From Gorsachius magnificus (taxonomy: Eukaryota; Chordata; Aves; Pelecaniformes; Ardeidae): DNA of 64,000 bases. The number at the start of each line of letters is the position of its first letter. The stretch's first letter is position 1. Shown here in pieces: positions 11,251-23,417 of the stretch. The translations under genes were made by a program, and so were the position numbers. The stretch is taken from assembly GCA_034008185.1 (NCBI GenBank), contig CM067081.1, positions 108,013,265 to 108,077,264 on the forward strand, in the 5' to 3' direction. A model generated the notes under the pieces. That model saw only the letters and a program-made list of their open reading frames with translations, searched no databases and was not told the origin of the DNA.

Positions 11251-12424
11251 TTTGCTTTATCAAGTCATATTACTTCTCCCCTTTACAACACTATTAAAAC
11301 AATGCAACCATGATAACATAGAGAGAGCTCTTCTGTTAAATGCATATGTGAGTCTTTCTCATCGTGAATTTCTTGACCTTTTTCCATCTCTCTCTTATAT
11401 GGTGTGTTACTAATTATTTGCAACTTTTCTAGCCCGTCTTTTCCACAGACTATGAAGTTAGTGAAGGGGTTTTTTATATGCACTATATGAGCCATTGATA
11501 TATGGGATTGGTAGCTAGAAATATATAAATGTCTGGAGTTCAAATCCATTCTTTTATTTGACCTTCATAATGTGAACAAGTAGATATAGTTAAAGTTGAT
11601 GAACTATACTGAATGAATTATAAGACAAGTTACTAGATCTAGGAAACACTTCATTTTCCTTGATTTTATGAGTATGATTCTGTGCTCTTTACGCTTATAA
11701 TTCTAAGCATTTTTGGAATTAAGTGTATGTACAGCCATATTTTTGAATTATGCAGCTCATCAAACTGAGCATAGAAATACATGAGAACCTAAGAGGCAGG
11801 AAAGATTTTTCTGCAGAAGTAATGTTCTCCATATCACAATGATAACCCACTGAAATCTTAATTTCACTTTTCCCTCCTCTATGTTATTGCCACAGGAGTG
11901 CAGCTATGCTAGGAGAAAGACTCCAGAAATTACTCTGGCCAATACCTCCAGGATGAATTGTGCCTAATTTTCAGAAGATATCTGTGGCTCAGAATCTCAG
12001 AGGGACTTCAGAGAGATCTGTTCTGAGAAATTTTCACTTAGAAGAATGCTGCCCAAGAGGGCAAGGTATTTGCACTTCAGGGAATTGACAGTTAGAAGGT
12101 ATTAAATGAAGGTAGCACTGCAAATCCTTCCTCAATATAAATAAGGGAAGCCTGCCCCTCGTTACTGTATTTTGTATGGCTTCCATTGTTATCCAATGCC
12201 TTAGGTAGAATTTAGTCAGGCTATTTAAGACTCTATTTAAGATTCAAATTTGGATTCTTAGCATTGTCAGCTTCTCACAACTCTCTCGAAGTCCTGAATT
12301 CTGGTGAGTACATTTCAGCATCTAAATTTCCTTTTTTTGGACATGTGTGGTAGAGCCTCAGTGTTGAAATAACAGTCCATTTCCCTCAGCATTCCAGGCC
12401 TTGTGGAATGAGTAAAGGGAGGAC
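11251..12424. other. unassigned DNA
   Basis: No gene or recognised repeat is seen. The sequence is AT-rich and non-repetitive. Confidence 0.5.
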
Positions 12425-12439
12425 TCCATCACCAAGCCA

Positions 12440-12560
12440 CCAGCTTGGCTGAATGAAGGGCCCAGCCCTGCCCTGCGGTGGGGCCGTTGGAGCCGGCTGG
12501 AACCGGCTGTGTCTGGCACGAGGCAGCCCCCGCCCCCCCTCCCAGTGCATTGTTTTTTTC
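12440..12560 (-). repeat. fragment of an avian LTR
   Basis: The GC-rich stretch at about 12475-12516 (core ttggagccggctgga) closely matches the reverse complement of the LTR at 47641-48195, around 47710-47780. It is therefore a minus-strand piece of that LTR family. Both ends are eroded and no target duplication is visible. Confidence 0.6.
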
Positions 12561-15500
12561 TGCAACCTATTTGTACTTACGTCAATATGTTAATTTAATA
12601 TTCTTAAACTCATGTTAATGTATGAAACTTAAAGCTGGGCTTAAAGTTTTGTAAAAGTAAGAATACGGTGGGTTGTGGAGTGGTTAATTAGTGAACAATC
12701 TATGAATAATTTGTTTATGATTGCTTGCACTATTTATATGAATGTACATATATAAAAGAAATAATTCCCAGTATTCTATAGGTACACTTATTTTTTACCC
12801 TAACGTTCTCAACATATTAAATTTTAAGATATGAACAATTTTCAATTTTGTGTTTTAAATCTTAGACAAATGAAATGCAATATTTCATAAGTTTTAAAAC
12901 ATATTGTTACAATTCTGGATTGGTTGTTTCCCTTGTAAGCTCTTTTTGGTTTTCAGAAGTCATATTAATCATTTTATCCTTGCCTGTGATAAATAAATGC
13001 ATATTTAATCTTCATATATAAATAATGTGCTCTTCTGAATGTGCCAAACAAAATGTGATGAATGGTAGGGCCATTTTCAGTCTCTCTTTTAGATTTCCTT
13101 GTGATGCTAGTAAATAGAAGGAGAATTGAGTCTCAGTCTCTAGGGATGTGTTACTGTTGTAATGGAATTAATAGAGCTGATAAAATGAATAATTCATAAT
13201 GCAGTATCTTTGGACAAAGCTTCTCAAAAGAGCCCAAAACAGTCCAGCTAACTTCTGGTTAGGAACTGGCAATCACTGACTCACCTTTTTTTTTCCTTTT
13301 TTTTTTTTTCCCCCCTCCAGTTAACTGCTCTTATTAATCATATAATAATGAATAACAACTGTCCTTCTATGTCCTCCCCTCTAAAAAAATATAACTAAGG
13401 AGGGATTGTGGAGTCAAAACAAACAAACAAAAGAAGACACATAAGAAAAGCTTTTCATAGGAAAAGCCCGTTATATTTCTAGTTGAACAGAGGAATTTAA
13501 GTTTTTCCAGTAGGCTGAAATATACATACGTGTATTTCCTCTACTCAGCACTTACGTGGTATGCTCTAGGAACTTCTCATTTAAAGACCTTTAATAGTAG
13601 CACCTACATGCTTTTTAACCATTTGACCCATATCTATTTCCAACACTTTAACTATAACCTGCTTATCTATGACTTAGACATGTTTTGACCACAAGATTAA
13701 TTACCAGTGCAATTGGATTCCTCAGGGTTGTGATTTCTGTATGCTTCTGGGTAGATGATAAACCCTCTTTGTTTCTCAGAAAATTTATATCTCCCACAGA
13801 ACCAAGAAAACTGACAGTGGAGAGTGAGGGAAAGGCAAGGCATTGTTTGTTTCTTAAGATTAAGATGCATCTCCCTACCTCAGTTCAACAATGTTTATTA
13901 TATAATATTATTTACTAACATAACATTCTCCTCCTGGAGAACTCTTGAAACAGAAAACACAAAATAAGGCTTTAAGAAGTGGTCACACAGAAGTTTGGAC
14001 ATCAAACTGTCATGAACAGGATGGAGCACATCCCAGAATTACAATCTACAGATAAAAAAAACCCCTTTATGTATATCATGATAATTGTATTGCTGATTTT
14101 ACTTTGACTTCCTATGGTAGCCTACTGGTCATCAATCAAGGGGAAAGTTGATTGCCACATACCATTATAGATGAAATGACACTAAATGAGATAAACTTGG
14201 TTTTAAGTTGGTTTAATTTCAAAATCTTTTGAAGAAAACAGAAGTTCAGCAATACTGAAAAAACTATTTAAATTATACAGCATTTTAGATTAAATGCATT
14301 AGATACATTAGATTATTCTAGTGCATGCATTTAGGTAATGTCTGAAAGGAAGGACTATACAATTCTGTACCACTTCATCTGATTAGGAAAATGTACATTA
14401 TAAAGAGTAAAGCTAATGATAGATGTGAAGGTGGAGTTATATCTCACTTAAGCCATCTAGTTAATCTATGTGTGTTCCTAACATTCACTGTTCTGTGAGT
14501 TTATCCAAAAGAAGTTAAAAAGGTAATTTAGTAGAGTCATCAGTAATGGAAAAGATTTCTAATAGAACAGGACACTTAAATTAACAAAACCAAATAATAA
14601 TAAAGTTCAGCAGCTGAAACTCATATCTATATAAATTAAGACTGGAAAAAGGACATACATTATTAACAATGAAGACAAGAAACAACCAGAAGAATTTGAA
14701 GGGACATGGTGGTCACTTCTAGTCTTTAAACTAGGTTTGTATGCTTTTCTACAATAAATGGCTTAGCTCATGTTTATTCATTAATCACTAGAAAAGCTGA
14801 AGTTTTGACAGATTTGTTCTATATGTTTTGCACAGTTTTATTAAAAAGTTGCAAATTTAAATGTTTTTAAATATTAGTTATAAGTAATAAAGCTATAAAT
14901 AAGAATTGGAAGAAGTGTTGCAAAGTATTCTATCAAAATCAAAAATGTATTTACTACCTATATGTGTGTGTATATATATCCTAATATACAGTCTTCTACC
15001 TCTCCTCCTGTGATCAACAGAGAGTTGGTATCTAGATCTGCTTCATTACCCTCCTGCTGTACACCTCCGTACACAGCTGGGACCAAGTTCCTGCAAGCCT
15101 GATAATCGGGAAGTTGTTCCCTCTGCCCCCTCTTGCAGACAAGTTTGATCTAATTTAGCTACGCTTTTTCTAGCAGTCACACAGATTCTTAGGCATGATG
15201 GAGGTGAGTCAGTTAATTAAAATGAATTTAGCATAGGTGCAATCACGCCAGTACTTCTGCTGGTTTGTATGTTACTCCTGTATCTCTCCCGACACACAGT
15301 GACCAAAAAAGAGGATACAAGATGGTGTGGGTTTCTTTTTATTTTTTTACCCCTAGTGGTTAGGTAGCCATTAAAGAGTGTAGAACTGCTGGTATAAACT
15401 GTTTTTAAAAAGGAAGAAAATAATTAATGTATTTTAACTGCTGTATAATCTCAACAGTGATATTGAACATTTTCTGCCCCTGTGTATGTTTGAAGCACTA

Positions 15501-16219
15501 TGATAATCATAGATGTTATCCTTTAAATGCCCTTTTATAACTGTTTAGAAAGCATATAGCAAATTTTCAGCAAAATAAAGTTCTTCAAGCCTCAGTGGCT
15601 TACATTTTTGGTTTTTAAGAAGGATGCTTCCAGTTGAAGACTTTTGATGTTAACCTTATTGCTCTATTGATAACAGTGATAGTACATAAATAAACACTGG
15701 CATAATTAAGGCATAAAGCTTAAAATTGACATTAAGGTCTCAGTCCTGAACATGCTAAGAAAAATGCTCAGTGATGTTTATTCAAATCTTTACTGTTCTG
15801 AAGTGCAATAAAGCTCATGATCAGTATGGGAAAGTTTAGCGCAAAAGAGGCTATTTTTTAAAACCATAGCAGCACTATGATGCAAACTAATTGCCATTCT
15901 GTGGAAGTACCACAGTAGAATTTAATTTCAAAATTACTTTCCATTTACTTTTTATATTTTTGTATTTTAATTGTAAATGTTTTTGAAGTTCCTTATTGGC
16001 TAGTAAGCTCTTTGGAGTTGGGACAGTGGTCAAATGTTTTGTATCTATTATTAACTTTTACAGTGTTCATCATTAAGTGACATCATCTAGCTGTCATCTT
16101 CAAATAATAATGTAATTCAAGGGTATTGCTATTTGATGATCTTTGTTCTGTAAAACTTACACTGTGTAGGAATAAAAGGAATGTACAGCTATTAAAATGA
16201 TACTGCATGTGCAGTTAAA
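12561..16219. other. unassigned AT-rich DNA
   Basis: No supported gene. It holds a long T/C run at about 13288-13318 and a short TG/TA tract near 14964. The rest shows no repeat I recognise. Confidence 0.5.
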
Positions 16220-17670
16220 ATGCCCATATCCGCCTCGGTGTCAGCAGTGCCAGGCGGGGGACGTTGCGGTGGGGCTGTCGTGGGAGTGTGGTGCCAGCGC
16301 TCCTGAAAGGGAGACACGCAAGATGGGAAAAATAGCAGGAAAACAGGTGCATTTTTAAATAACATGCCACCAGAACTTCTGCATGGTAACAAAGGTCATC
16401 TAAAGCAGCTGGGTATTTGCAAAAGAAGACTTTGACAGCACAGAGATACTTAATCTCTAAATCAGGTTCAACGATGCATTAGAGGAAGCTGGATTGGCTG
16501 TACAGAGCTTCACACTGAAGGATGAATAGTGAAGAAGAGTTTTATGATGCCGTTACAGGCTTTGATTTTGACAATTCTTTGGGAGACTTTTCAGAAGCAA
16601 ATCATGAAGTTGCAGAAATGCTTGATCTAGAGCCACATCAAAGCAGTGGGACTGGAAAGCATAATGGAGAGACAGAGACTCAAGAAAATTGAATTAAGAG
16701 ACACAGGACATCATTACCCGCCCCAATGTTTTCTAGAAGTGATTTTAGTATGTGGAACATATTAAAAAAAAAATGCATTGGACTGGAGCTGTCTAAGATT
16801 AAAATGCCTATTGTCTTCAATGAGCCATTGAGTTTCCTTCAATTGATAACAGAATATATGGAACATATATACCTCATTAATAAGGCTTGTAGTCATGCAG
16901 ACCCCCTGGAAAGAATGCAGGCTGTAGCTGCTTTTGCAGTTTCTGCTGTGGCTTCTCAGTGGGAGAGAACTGGCAAACCATGTAACCTGCTGTTAGCAGA
17001 AACTTATGAATTAACCAGGGAGAATTTAGGATTTAGATTTATATCTGAACAAGTCAGCCATCATGCACCTATTAGTGCATTTTATTCTGAAGGCCTCAAT
17101 AAGGACTTTATTCTTCATGGATCAATCTATCCCAAACTAAAATTCTGGGGAAAGAGTATAGAAGTGGAGCCTCAGGGAACAATTACTTTGGAGCTTGTGA
17201 AACATTACAAAGCTTACACATGGACAAATCCAAACTGTTGTGTACATAATGTAATTATGGGTAAACTGTGGTTAGAACAATATGAAATGGTAGAAACTGT
17301 AAATTACGGTACTGGAGATAAATGTGTCCTTAATTTTAAACTCTGTGGACTGTTTGGGAAAGAGATTCACAGAGTAGAGGGATGCATTCAGGACAAAACC
17401 AAAAAAGCTGTGTGTGATCTATGGCAAGTGGATAAAATCTCATGATTACGCAATATTTAGCATGGCAGTAAGGCCTGCAGCTCTGCCCATTTAACCTGTT
17501 TTTAAAGGTTTCCCAGCAATGAAGAGTCTACCTTATACTTGTGATGGATGCAATTGATATAATCAGTTTGAAAGTTTTCCTTTCAAAGTAACATTCAACC
17601 TAAATTTCTGTTGATACAATCACAGCCAGAACTTCTTGTCCTGTCTTCTACAGACTTGAATAAAGGATTA
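16220..17670 (+). pseudogene. OSBPL2P: OSBPL2 (ORP2) retrocopy, truncated and interrupted
   Basis: From ATG 16522 the frame follows OSBPL2, a cytosolic lipid-transfer protein of the oxysterol-binding family. The N-terminus (MNSEEEFYDAVTGFD) and the first part of the lipid-binding domain are clear. No introns are present. A TGA at 16690-16692 breaks the frame. A second start at 16726, in the same frame, opens 239 codons to 17445. The family signature EQVSHHPP reads EQVSHHAP, and the conserved LLGETYE reads LLAETYE. A lysine codon is gained in an A run near 16768. A shift of the frame in the A run near 17402 scrambles the last codons. OSBPL2 similarity ends near 17434, so the second half of the domain is missing. 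A CpG-rich patch (16228-16322) and the bases up to 16521 look like 5' UTR, and an AATAAA lies near 17659. Most likely a dead retrocopy. The 239-codon frame could be expressed but lacks part of the fold. Confidence 0.85.
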
Positions 17671-18266
17671 TTATTTTCTTCCTTTCATCAGTTTTTAAAG
17701 TATTTGAGTATTGTTTGTTTTATCATCCTCTTCTGAAGAGTAAGGAATCCAATTTTTCTCAACATTACCAGGTAGTCTTCTGTAATTTGCATGAATATTC
17801 TGAGTATCACACTGTCTTCACACCTCTTGTGATGCTTGCCAAAGAGCTTGTGCCTGCCAAAGGCAAATTTTTTACAGTTTTATTGTATCTGTCTTTAAAC
17901 CAGTTCTTGCAGTGAGGTGGAAAGCATATACTCCTGCTCTGATTCCCATTTTTAGTAATGGTAATTATAACTCATCATCCATTGCTCTTGTAGGAAGAGC
18001 ATAGCTAGTCTTTCTCAAATAACTTCAGGACAAGGATAATTATATGACATTTAAAACAAAGGCTAAGTCTAGTTTATTCTCTCAGAGTAAATGTTTGATT
18101 AAGCATTTTGTAAACTGAGGTACAAAAAGCAACAAAATATATTGTCAGTGGTGTCCTGAAGCTTATCTCTGTCACCATGTGTTGCTGGAGAATTTGAACA
18201 GTTGTTGCTGCCCTCATGTTGAGTGTCTTAGACACCCTCCCTAGACAGCAAAGCCTGAGACACTGC
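17671..18266. other. unassigned DNA
   Basis: Nothing recognised between the retrocopy and the LTR that follows. Confidence 0.45.
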
Positions 18267-18774
18267 CTCTGTTTTGGATTTAGTACTGGAAGAATGTTGA
18301 TAACACACTAATGGTTTAGTTGTTGCTAACCAGTGCTTACACCAGTCAAAGCCTTTTCAGCTTCCCATGCTCTGCCAGGTGCACAAGAAGCTGTGAGGGG
18401 ACACAGCCAGGACAGCTGACCCAAACTGGCCAAAGGGTTATTCCATACCATATGATGTCATGCTCCGTATACAAGATAGGTGAAGAAGAAGGAAGGGGGG
18501 GTATTCGGAGTTGTGGCATTTGTCTTCCCAAGTGATGGAGCCCTGCTTTCCTGGAGATGTCTGAGCACCTGCCAGCCAATGGGAAAGAGTAAATTAATTC
18601 CTTTTTTTGCTTCGCTTGCGTGCACGGCTTTTGCTTTACTTATTGAACTGTGTTTATCTCAACCCACAAGTTTTCTCGCTTTTACTCTTCTGATTCTCTC
18701 CCCCATCCCACTGTGGGGGGAGTGAGTGAGCGGCTGCATGGTGCTGAGTTGCCAGTCGGGGTTAAACCACAACA
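18267..18774 (+). repeat. avian ERVL-type LTR, 5'-truncated
   Basis: The segment matches the LTR at 46810-47421 from its 'gttttggattta' block to the closing 'gttaaaccacaaca'. About 55 bases of the LTR's 5' end are missing. It keeps the pyrimidine-rich segment before the 3' end (tcccccatcccactgtgg). The TATA and polyadenylation words are decayed. No target duplication can be tested because the 5' end is lost. Confidence 0.8.
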
Positions 18775-21201
18775 TTAGTTGTGCACATTGCTGCCCAGTC
18801 TCTCTAGGTCAGGTAACTCCTTCCTGCAAGTTAAAATAATTCATAAACAATATATCTCAGGAAAAAATGATACCTGTCTTATTAACACTGCAAACACATG
18901 TTGGTCATTCGCATTCACAGGAACTAAGCAAAGCATAGAGATGTAACAAATAATGGCTTTGGGAATGACATTATCTCTCCACCACAGTTGCTGTAGGGAC
19001 ATGCAGCCATATTTGCCAGATTGCAAGCACTCTGCCTTAATTTTGTTCATAATTTTTCTTGTGCAGCATTGAGTCAAAAACTGACTTTCTGTAAGTACTG
19101 GAATGCTATTTACTTCTATTAAAATGCATGGGATTAGAATGCCCAGCACACTACCCTACAGCACTGCAAGTCTCCAGAGATCCAGCTGTCTTGCTCTTTA
19201 GCTGTTCATTCAGCAAAGATCACGTTTCACTGCCCTTTCTCATCGTGACACAGCTGTGCCAGTTGTCATCTCTCCTGAAATTACACAAGTGCATCTCTTC
19301 ATAGGGGATGTGAGATAGGGGGTTATGCATCACCTTTCATGGCAGAGCCAGAGTAAAAGCCGCAGGGCTTACTACCAAATGACAAACAGTAGATGAGGTA
19401 GCAGTGACAACTATGATTTGGGTGTGTGAGAGATGACACTGAGGAGTACAAAAAGCATTGGCAGCTTGTGAGACTCTCTGCAGGAGCCCACCACTTCCTT
19501 GTAACACTGCTGGAGATGCTGCCAGTCAAACTGTCTGAAAATCTTATCCTTCTTAGATCTTCATCATTGCCAAAGCTAGATTTTCTTAATGTGATCTATG
19601 TGGGAGGGCAGGACCTGAAATGATGATAGTCATACCTGGCAGGGTGTCCTAGCTTGGACCCAGCAGCTTCCATGGGCATGGTAGAATTAAGCTTTTTTTG
19701 TCTGAAGCCAGCAAGCCAATCAAATCTGATAGGTTTAAATTTAAGCTTTAAATTCATATTTAAGAAGTTGTCAGATGTCTTATCCAAGATTAAATGTCTC
19801 TTTGGGCTAAGTATATCAACACCCATAATTTGCTTTTTTAGCACTGACAAACAGCCTTTAATTTTATTTTTTTTTTTCCTGTAAGTTCATTGTGCTTTGC
19901 CCTAGAGATCACAGAGGTACAAGATACTTCCCTTGAGGAATTACAATGAAATATTTAAGAAGCTTTTCTTCCTGCCCCCAGAAACCTGTGTTACTGTAAG
20001 AACATTTCACATTATACAGTTGCTTGAGGGGTTTAGATGGTTTTTAGGAAGACATTTTATGGCTATTACTAACTTTCTCTTTCTGAGTATAGAGGTAACC
20101 TAAAAGACATGCTTCATTTAAAGCTTTTTTAGCTTTTGTTGATACACAGGGAATATATAAGTAAGTGCTATGAAAGTGACGACTATGTTCATGATTTGTG
20201 CTAATAATTGAGTATGATCAGAGACATTCAGCTGAAGAACAGTCAAGTCTCATTCTGGAGCAAGTCAGAGAAAAACTGACTGGACATTTGTTTAAGAGAC
20301 CAAGATACAATTAGGCAATCATTTCTGTATATCAAAGGTTTAAGTTTTACTTTTGCAGCTGTTAGACTTCCTCACCAAATCCTGTAGTAAGACATACCTA
20401 AGACAGTGGAAAGAAGCAAGCAAGGTGATGACTCAGTTTTCCACTTAATATTTACCTCCAATAAACTTTGTGTCATATTTTCCAAAGGTCCCAGTCTTGA
20501 CAGCATGTCCAGTCACCCTCAAATTGTCCTTGCAAGCCTGCAAGCACAGATGGTGGTAAATGAAATTATTTTATTCTAAATTATTATTTTAAAAACGTTT
20601 TCTCAAATATGTATATAAATTCATATATGACACAATTTTTCACAAGTCTGATAAATAAGTCACTAGCATTCCCACTATTAAATTTTACATTTTGAACCCT
20701 AGTCTTCCCTTAGGGAGTCTTGTTGTCTTGTGACTCTTCTGAACTGTCTTCTTAACACTGTAATTTTACTAACACTATAATTTTCTCCAGTCTTATTCTA
20801 GCTCTGCAAACTCAGACACACTCCAATAGCCGATAAAGCATTGTTTTTTCCATAAAAGAAGTGTTGTTTTCATGTTATCTATATGAGGAAAATTAGATGT
20901 TTTTCTACAACCTGGACTGGTCTAATTAAATACCTAAATATCTTTCACTTCAATAACAGTTCAGCTTTAGTTAGCATCCTAGCCGCCATTATTCATGGAA
21001 AATATTCACGGGGTAGCAGTGTTCTTTCTTAGAGTCCAAGCTATATAGCCACATGACTTATTTTGTAAGGTGACAGTTTGTTCTCTTCACAAACACAAAT
21101 CATGTGATATAGCAGGGCATCTTACGATACTGCCGGCATCATAGAAAAATGACTCATAACAACGAACATTCAAATTGCCCAAACTCTGTTGTGGTGTAAT
21201 A
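18775..21201. other. unassigned DNA
   Basis: No supported gene or recognised repeat. Two frames (18841-19149 minus; 19426-19623 plus) match no family I know and have no convincing splice sites. Confidence 0.5.
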
Positions 21202-22222
21202 TCATAGAATCATAGAATGTTTTCGGTTGGAAGGGACCCCTAGAGGTCATCTAGTCCAACCCCCCTGCAGTGAGCAGGGACACCGCTAACTAGATCACGT
21301 TGCTCAGAGCCCCATCCAACCTGGCCTTGGATGTTTCCAGGGATGGGGCCTCCACTACCTCTCTGGGCAACCCGTTCCAGAGTTTCACTACCCTCACTGT
21401 AAAGAATTTCTTCCTTATATACAGTCTAAACCTACCCTGCTTCAGTTTAAAACCATTACCCCTTGTCCTGTCACAGCTGGCCCTGCTAAAAAGATTTTGC
21501 CCATCTTTCCTATACGCCCCCTTTAAGTACTGAAAGGCCGCAGTCAGGTCTCCCCACAGCCTTCTCTTCTCCAGGCTGAACAACGCCAACTCCCTCAGCC
21601 TGTCCTCATAAGAGTGGTGCTCCAGCGCTTGGATCATTTTTGTAGGGCTCTTCTGGACCCGCTCCAACAGTTCCATGTCCTTCTTGTGCTGAGGGCTCCA
21701 GAGCTGGATGCAGTACTCTAGGTGAGGTCTCACCAGAGCAGAGTAGAGGGGCAGAATCACCTCCCTCGACCTGCTGGCCACACTTCTCCTGATGCAGCCC
21801 AGGGTAGAGCTGACCTTCTGGGCCGCCAGCGCACATTGCCGGCTCATGTCCAGCTTTTCGTCCACCAGCACCCCCAAGTCCCTCTCGGCAGGGCTGCTCT
21901 CAATCCTTTCTTCCCCCAGACTGTACTGATACTGGGGGTTACCCCAACCCAGGTGCAGGACCTTGCGCTTGGCCTTGTTGAACCTCATGAGGTTCACACA
22001 GGCCAACCTCTCCAGCCTGTCCAGGTCCCTCTGGATGACATCCCGTCCCTCAGGCGTGTCAACCTAACCATTCAGATTGGTGTCATCCGCAAACTTGCTG
22101 AGGGTGCACTCGATCTCTCTGCCTAAGTCATTGATGAAAACATTAAACAGCACCGGTCCCAGTACGGACCCCTGAGGGACACCACTAGTCACCGGTCTCC
22201 ATCTGGACAGTGAGCCATTGAC
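21202..22222 (-). mobile_element. young CR1 LINE, 3' 1 kb
   Basis: The 3' end (right to left) carries two octamers (catagaat, 21206-21221). An open frame of 238 codons (21290-22006) is the ORF2 C-terminus after the reverse transcriptase. Just upstream in the element lies a TAG at 22064-22066, at the same place as in the plus-strand copy at 25185. The 5' cut is near 22222. The DNA matches the copies at 25045-26040 and 29429-30290 very closely, with this copy the most different of the three. Confidence 0.93.
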
Positions 22223-22498
22223 AGAACAAGTGTTTTTTAGTATGCACAGGTGGAATTAGCATCAATTTGCCTCATATTTGAGAGCAAGTATACTTCTGCA
22301 ATTGGAAATGCCTGCACATACAAACAAATACTGTACTCAGGGGGGACCTTAGCATCCGAGACATCTGTTGAGCAGCAGTCACACATAAACACTGATCACT
22401 TCAGAGAATCTTAAGTCACACAGAAGGCAACAGATGATCCAGAAAGTAAATAACCTGGCTAAAAAAACAACCTAAGCCAAACTCATCCTTTCTTCTAG

Positions 22499-22559
22499 AT
22501 TCAGCAATTCACTTCTTCAAGGGAATGTTTGGCCGGGATGAATCGGATGTCTTTAAAAA
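22499..22559 (+). other. candidate small coding exon, gene unknown
   Basis: A pyrimidine-rich acceptor (catcctttcttctag) ends at 22498 and a strong donor (AAAAA|GTATGTG) starts at 22560. The 61-nt segment has a frame with two leading bases, 19 codons and two trailing bases; it reads SAIHFFKGMFGRDESDVFK. A second frame is also open. The residues look protein-like, but I cannot name a family, and no neighbouring exon was found. The segment lies between the CR1 copies. Confidence 0.3.
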
Positions 22560-22888
22560 GTATGTGATAGTAGTATTTCATCTTACATTATGAGTCTCTA
22601 GATAGCTCCTCCTGTAAAAATTGTAGTTTCTGGAATAAATTTCAGAGGGACTTAATTTGAGGAGGGAGAAGGGTAACAGAGAGGGATCCATTCTGACATC
22701 TTTATTCAAGTGAAATATGGTAAGTGGCTGTTCTTTTTCTTTTAAGTCCTGTTCTTCAGCATCCACGTTTTTTGCTCTTCTAAAACGTAACACTCTTCAG
22801 GAGACCTTGTTTGTTCAAGATGGTTGCATTCATCTATGGAAACTACGCTTAGTTTTTGTTTTGCTGACACAGACTAATACAAATGTAG

Positions 22889-22950
22889 AAAAAAAACCCA
22901 AAACCAACCAACCAAAAAAAAAACCAAAAACAACAAACCAAAAATCTCAG
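22889..22950. repeat. A-rich low-complexity tract
   Basis: A-rich run with interspersed CC (aaaaaaacccaaaaccaacc). A matching T/G-rich tract lies at 23220-23290. Confidence 0.8.
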
Positions 22951-23417
22951 TCACAGTGGTTTGGTTGAACTTCAAATATGCCAAAGTAGTTTTGACAAGA
23001 TTTTAGAGAAGACAACATACTCCCTTTAGAAGGCCATTCCTATTTTTTCCTACCTTTGTTTTAGCAGACCAGATTCCTGAAGGGATTTCAATATTGTCTG
23101 TAAAATCCTATCAGCTATGCATAGAAATCATTACAAACTCGGATTCCTCAGAAGACTTTGTGCTTTAATTTTTCAGTTAGTGCCTAGAGCAAGACAGCAG
23201 AGACAAGCTAAGTATTTAAAAGGTTGATTGTTTTGGGTTGGGTTTTTTGTTGTGGGTTTTTTTGTTTTTTTTTTTAGTTTTTTATTTTTTACTATATTCA
23301 TGAATTAAGTTAAACTAAAACAGGGAAAAAGAGGGTAGAAATACCATCTCAGAAACTTTGTCTAGAATTGTGTTCTGAACTACTTTAAAGTTAAATTGCT
23401 TGATATTATTAGTGTGA

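Noticed and set aside
21722..22126. 134-codon frame, also seen opposite the other young CR1 copies (25125-25529, 29957-30361)
   Set aside because: Repeats in every copy of the CR1 subfamily on the antisense strand; it follows the conserved CR1 sequence and is no separate gene.
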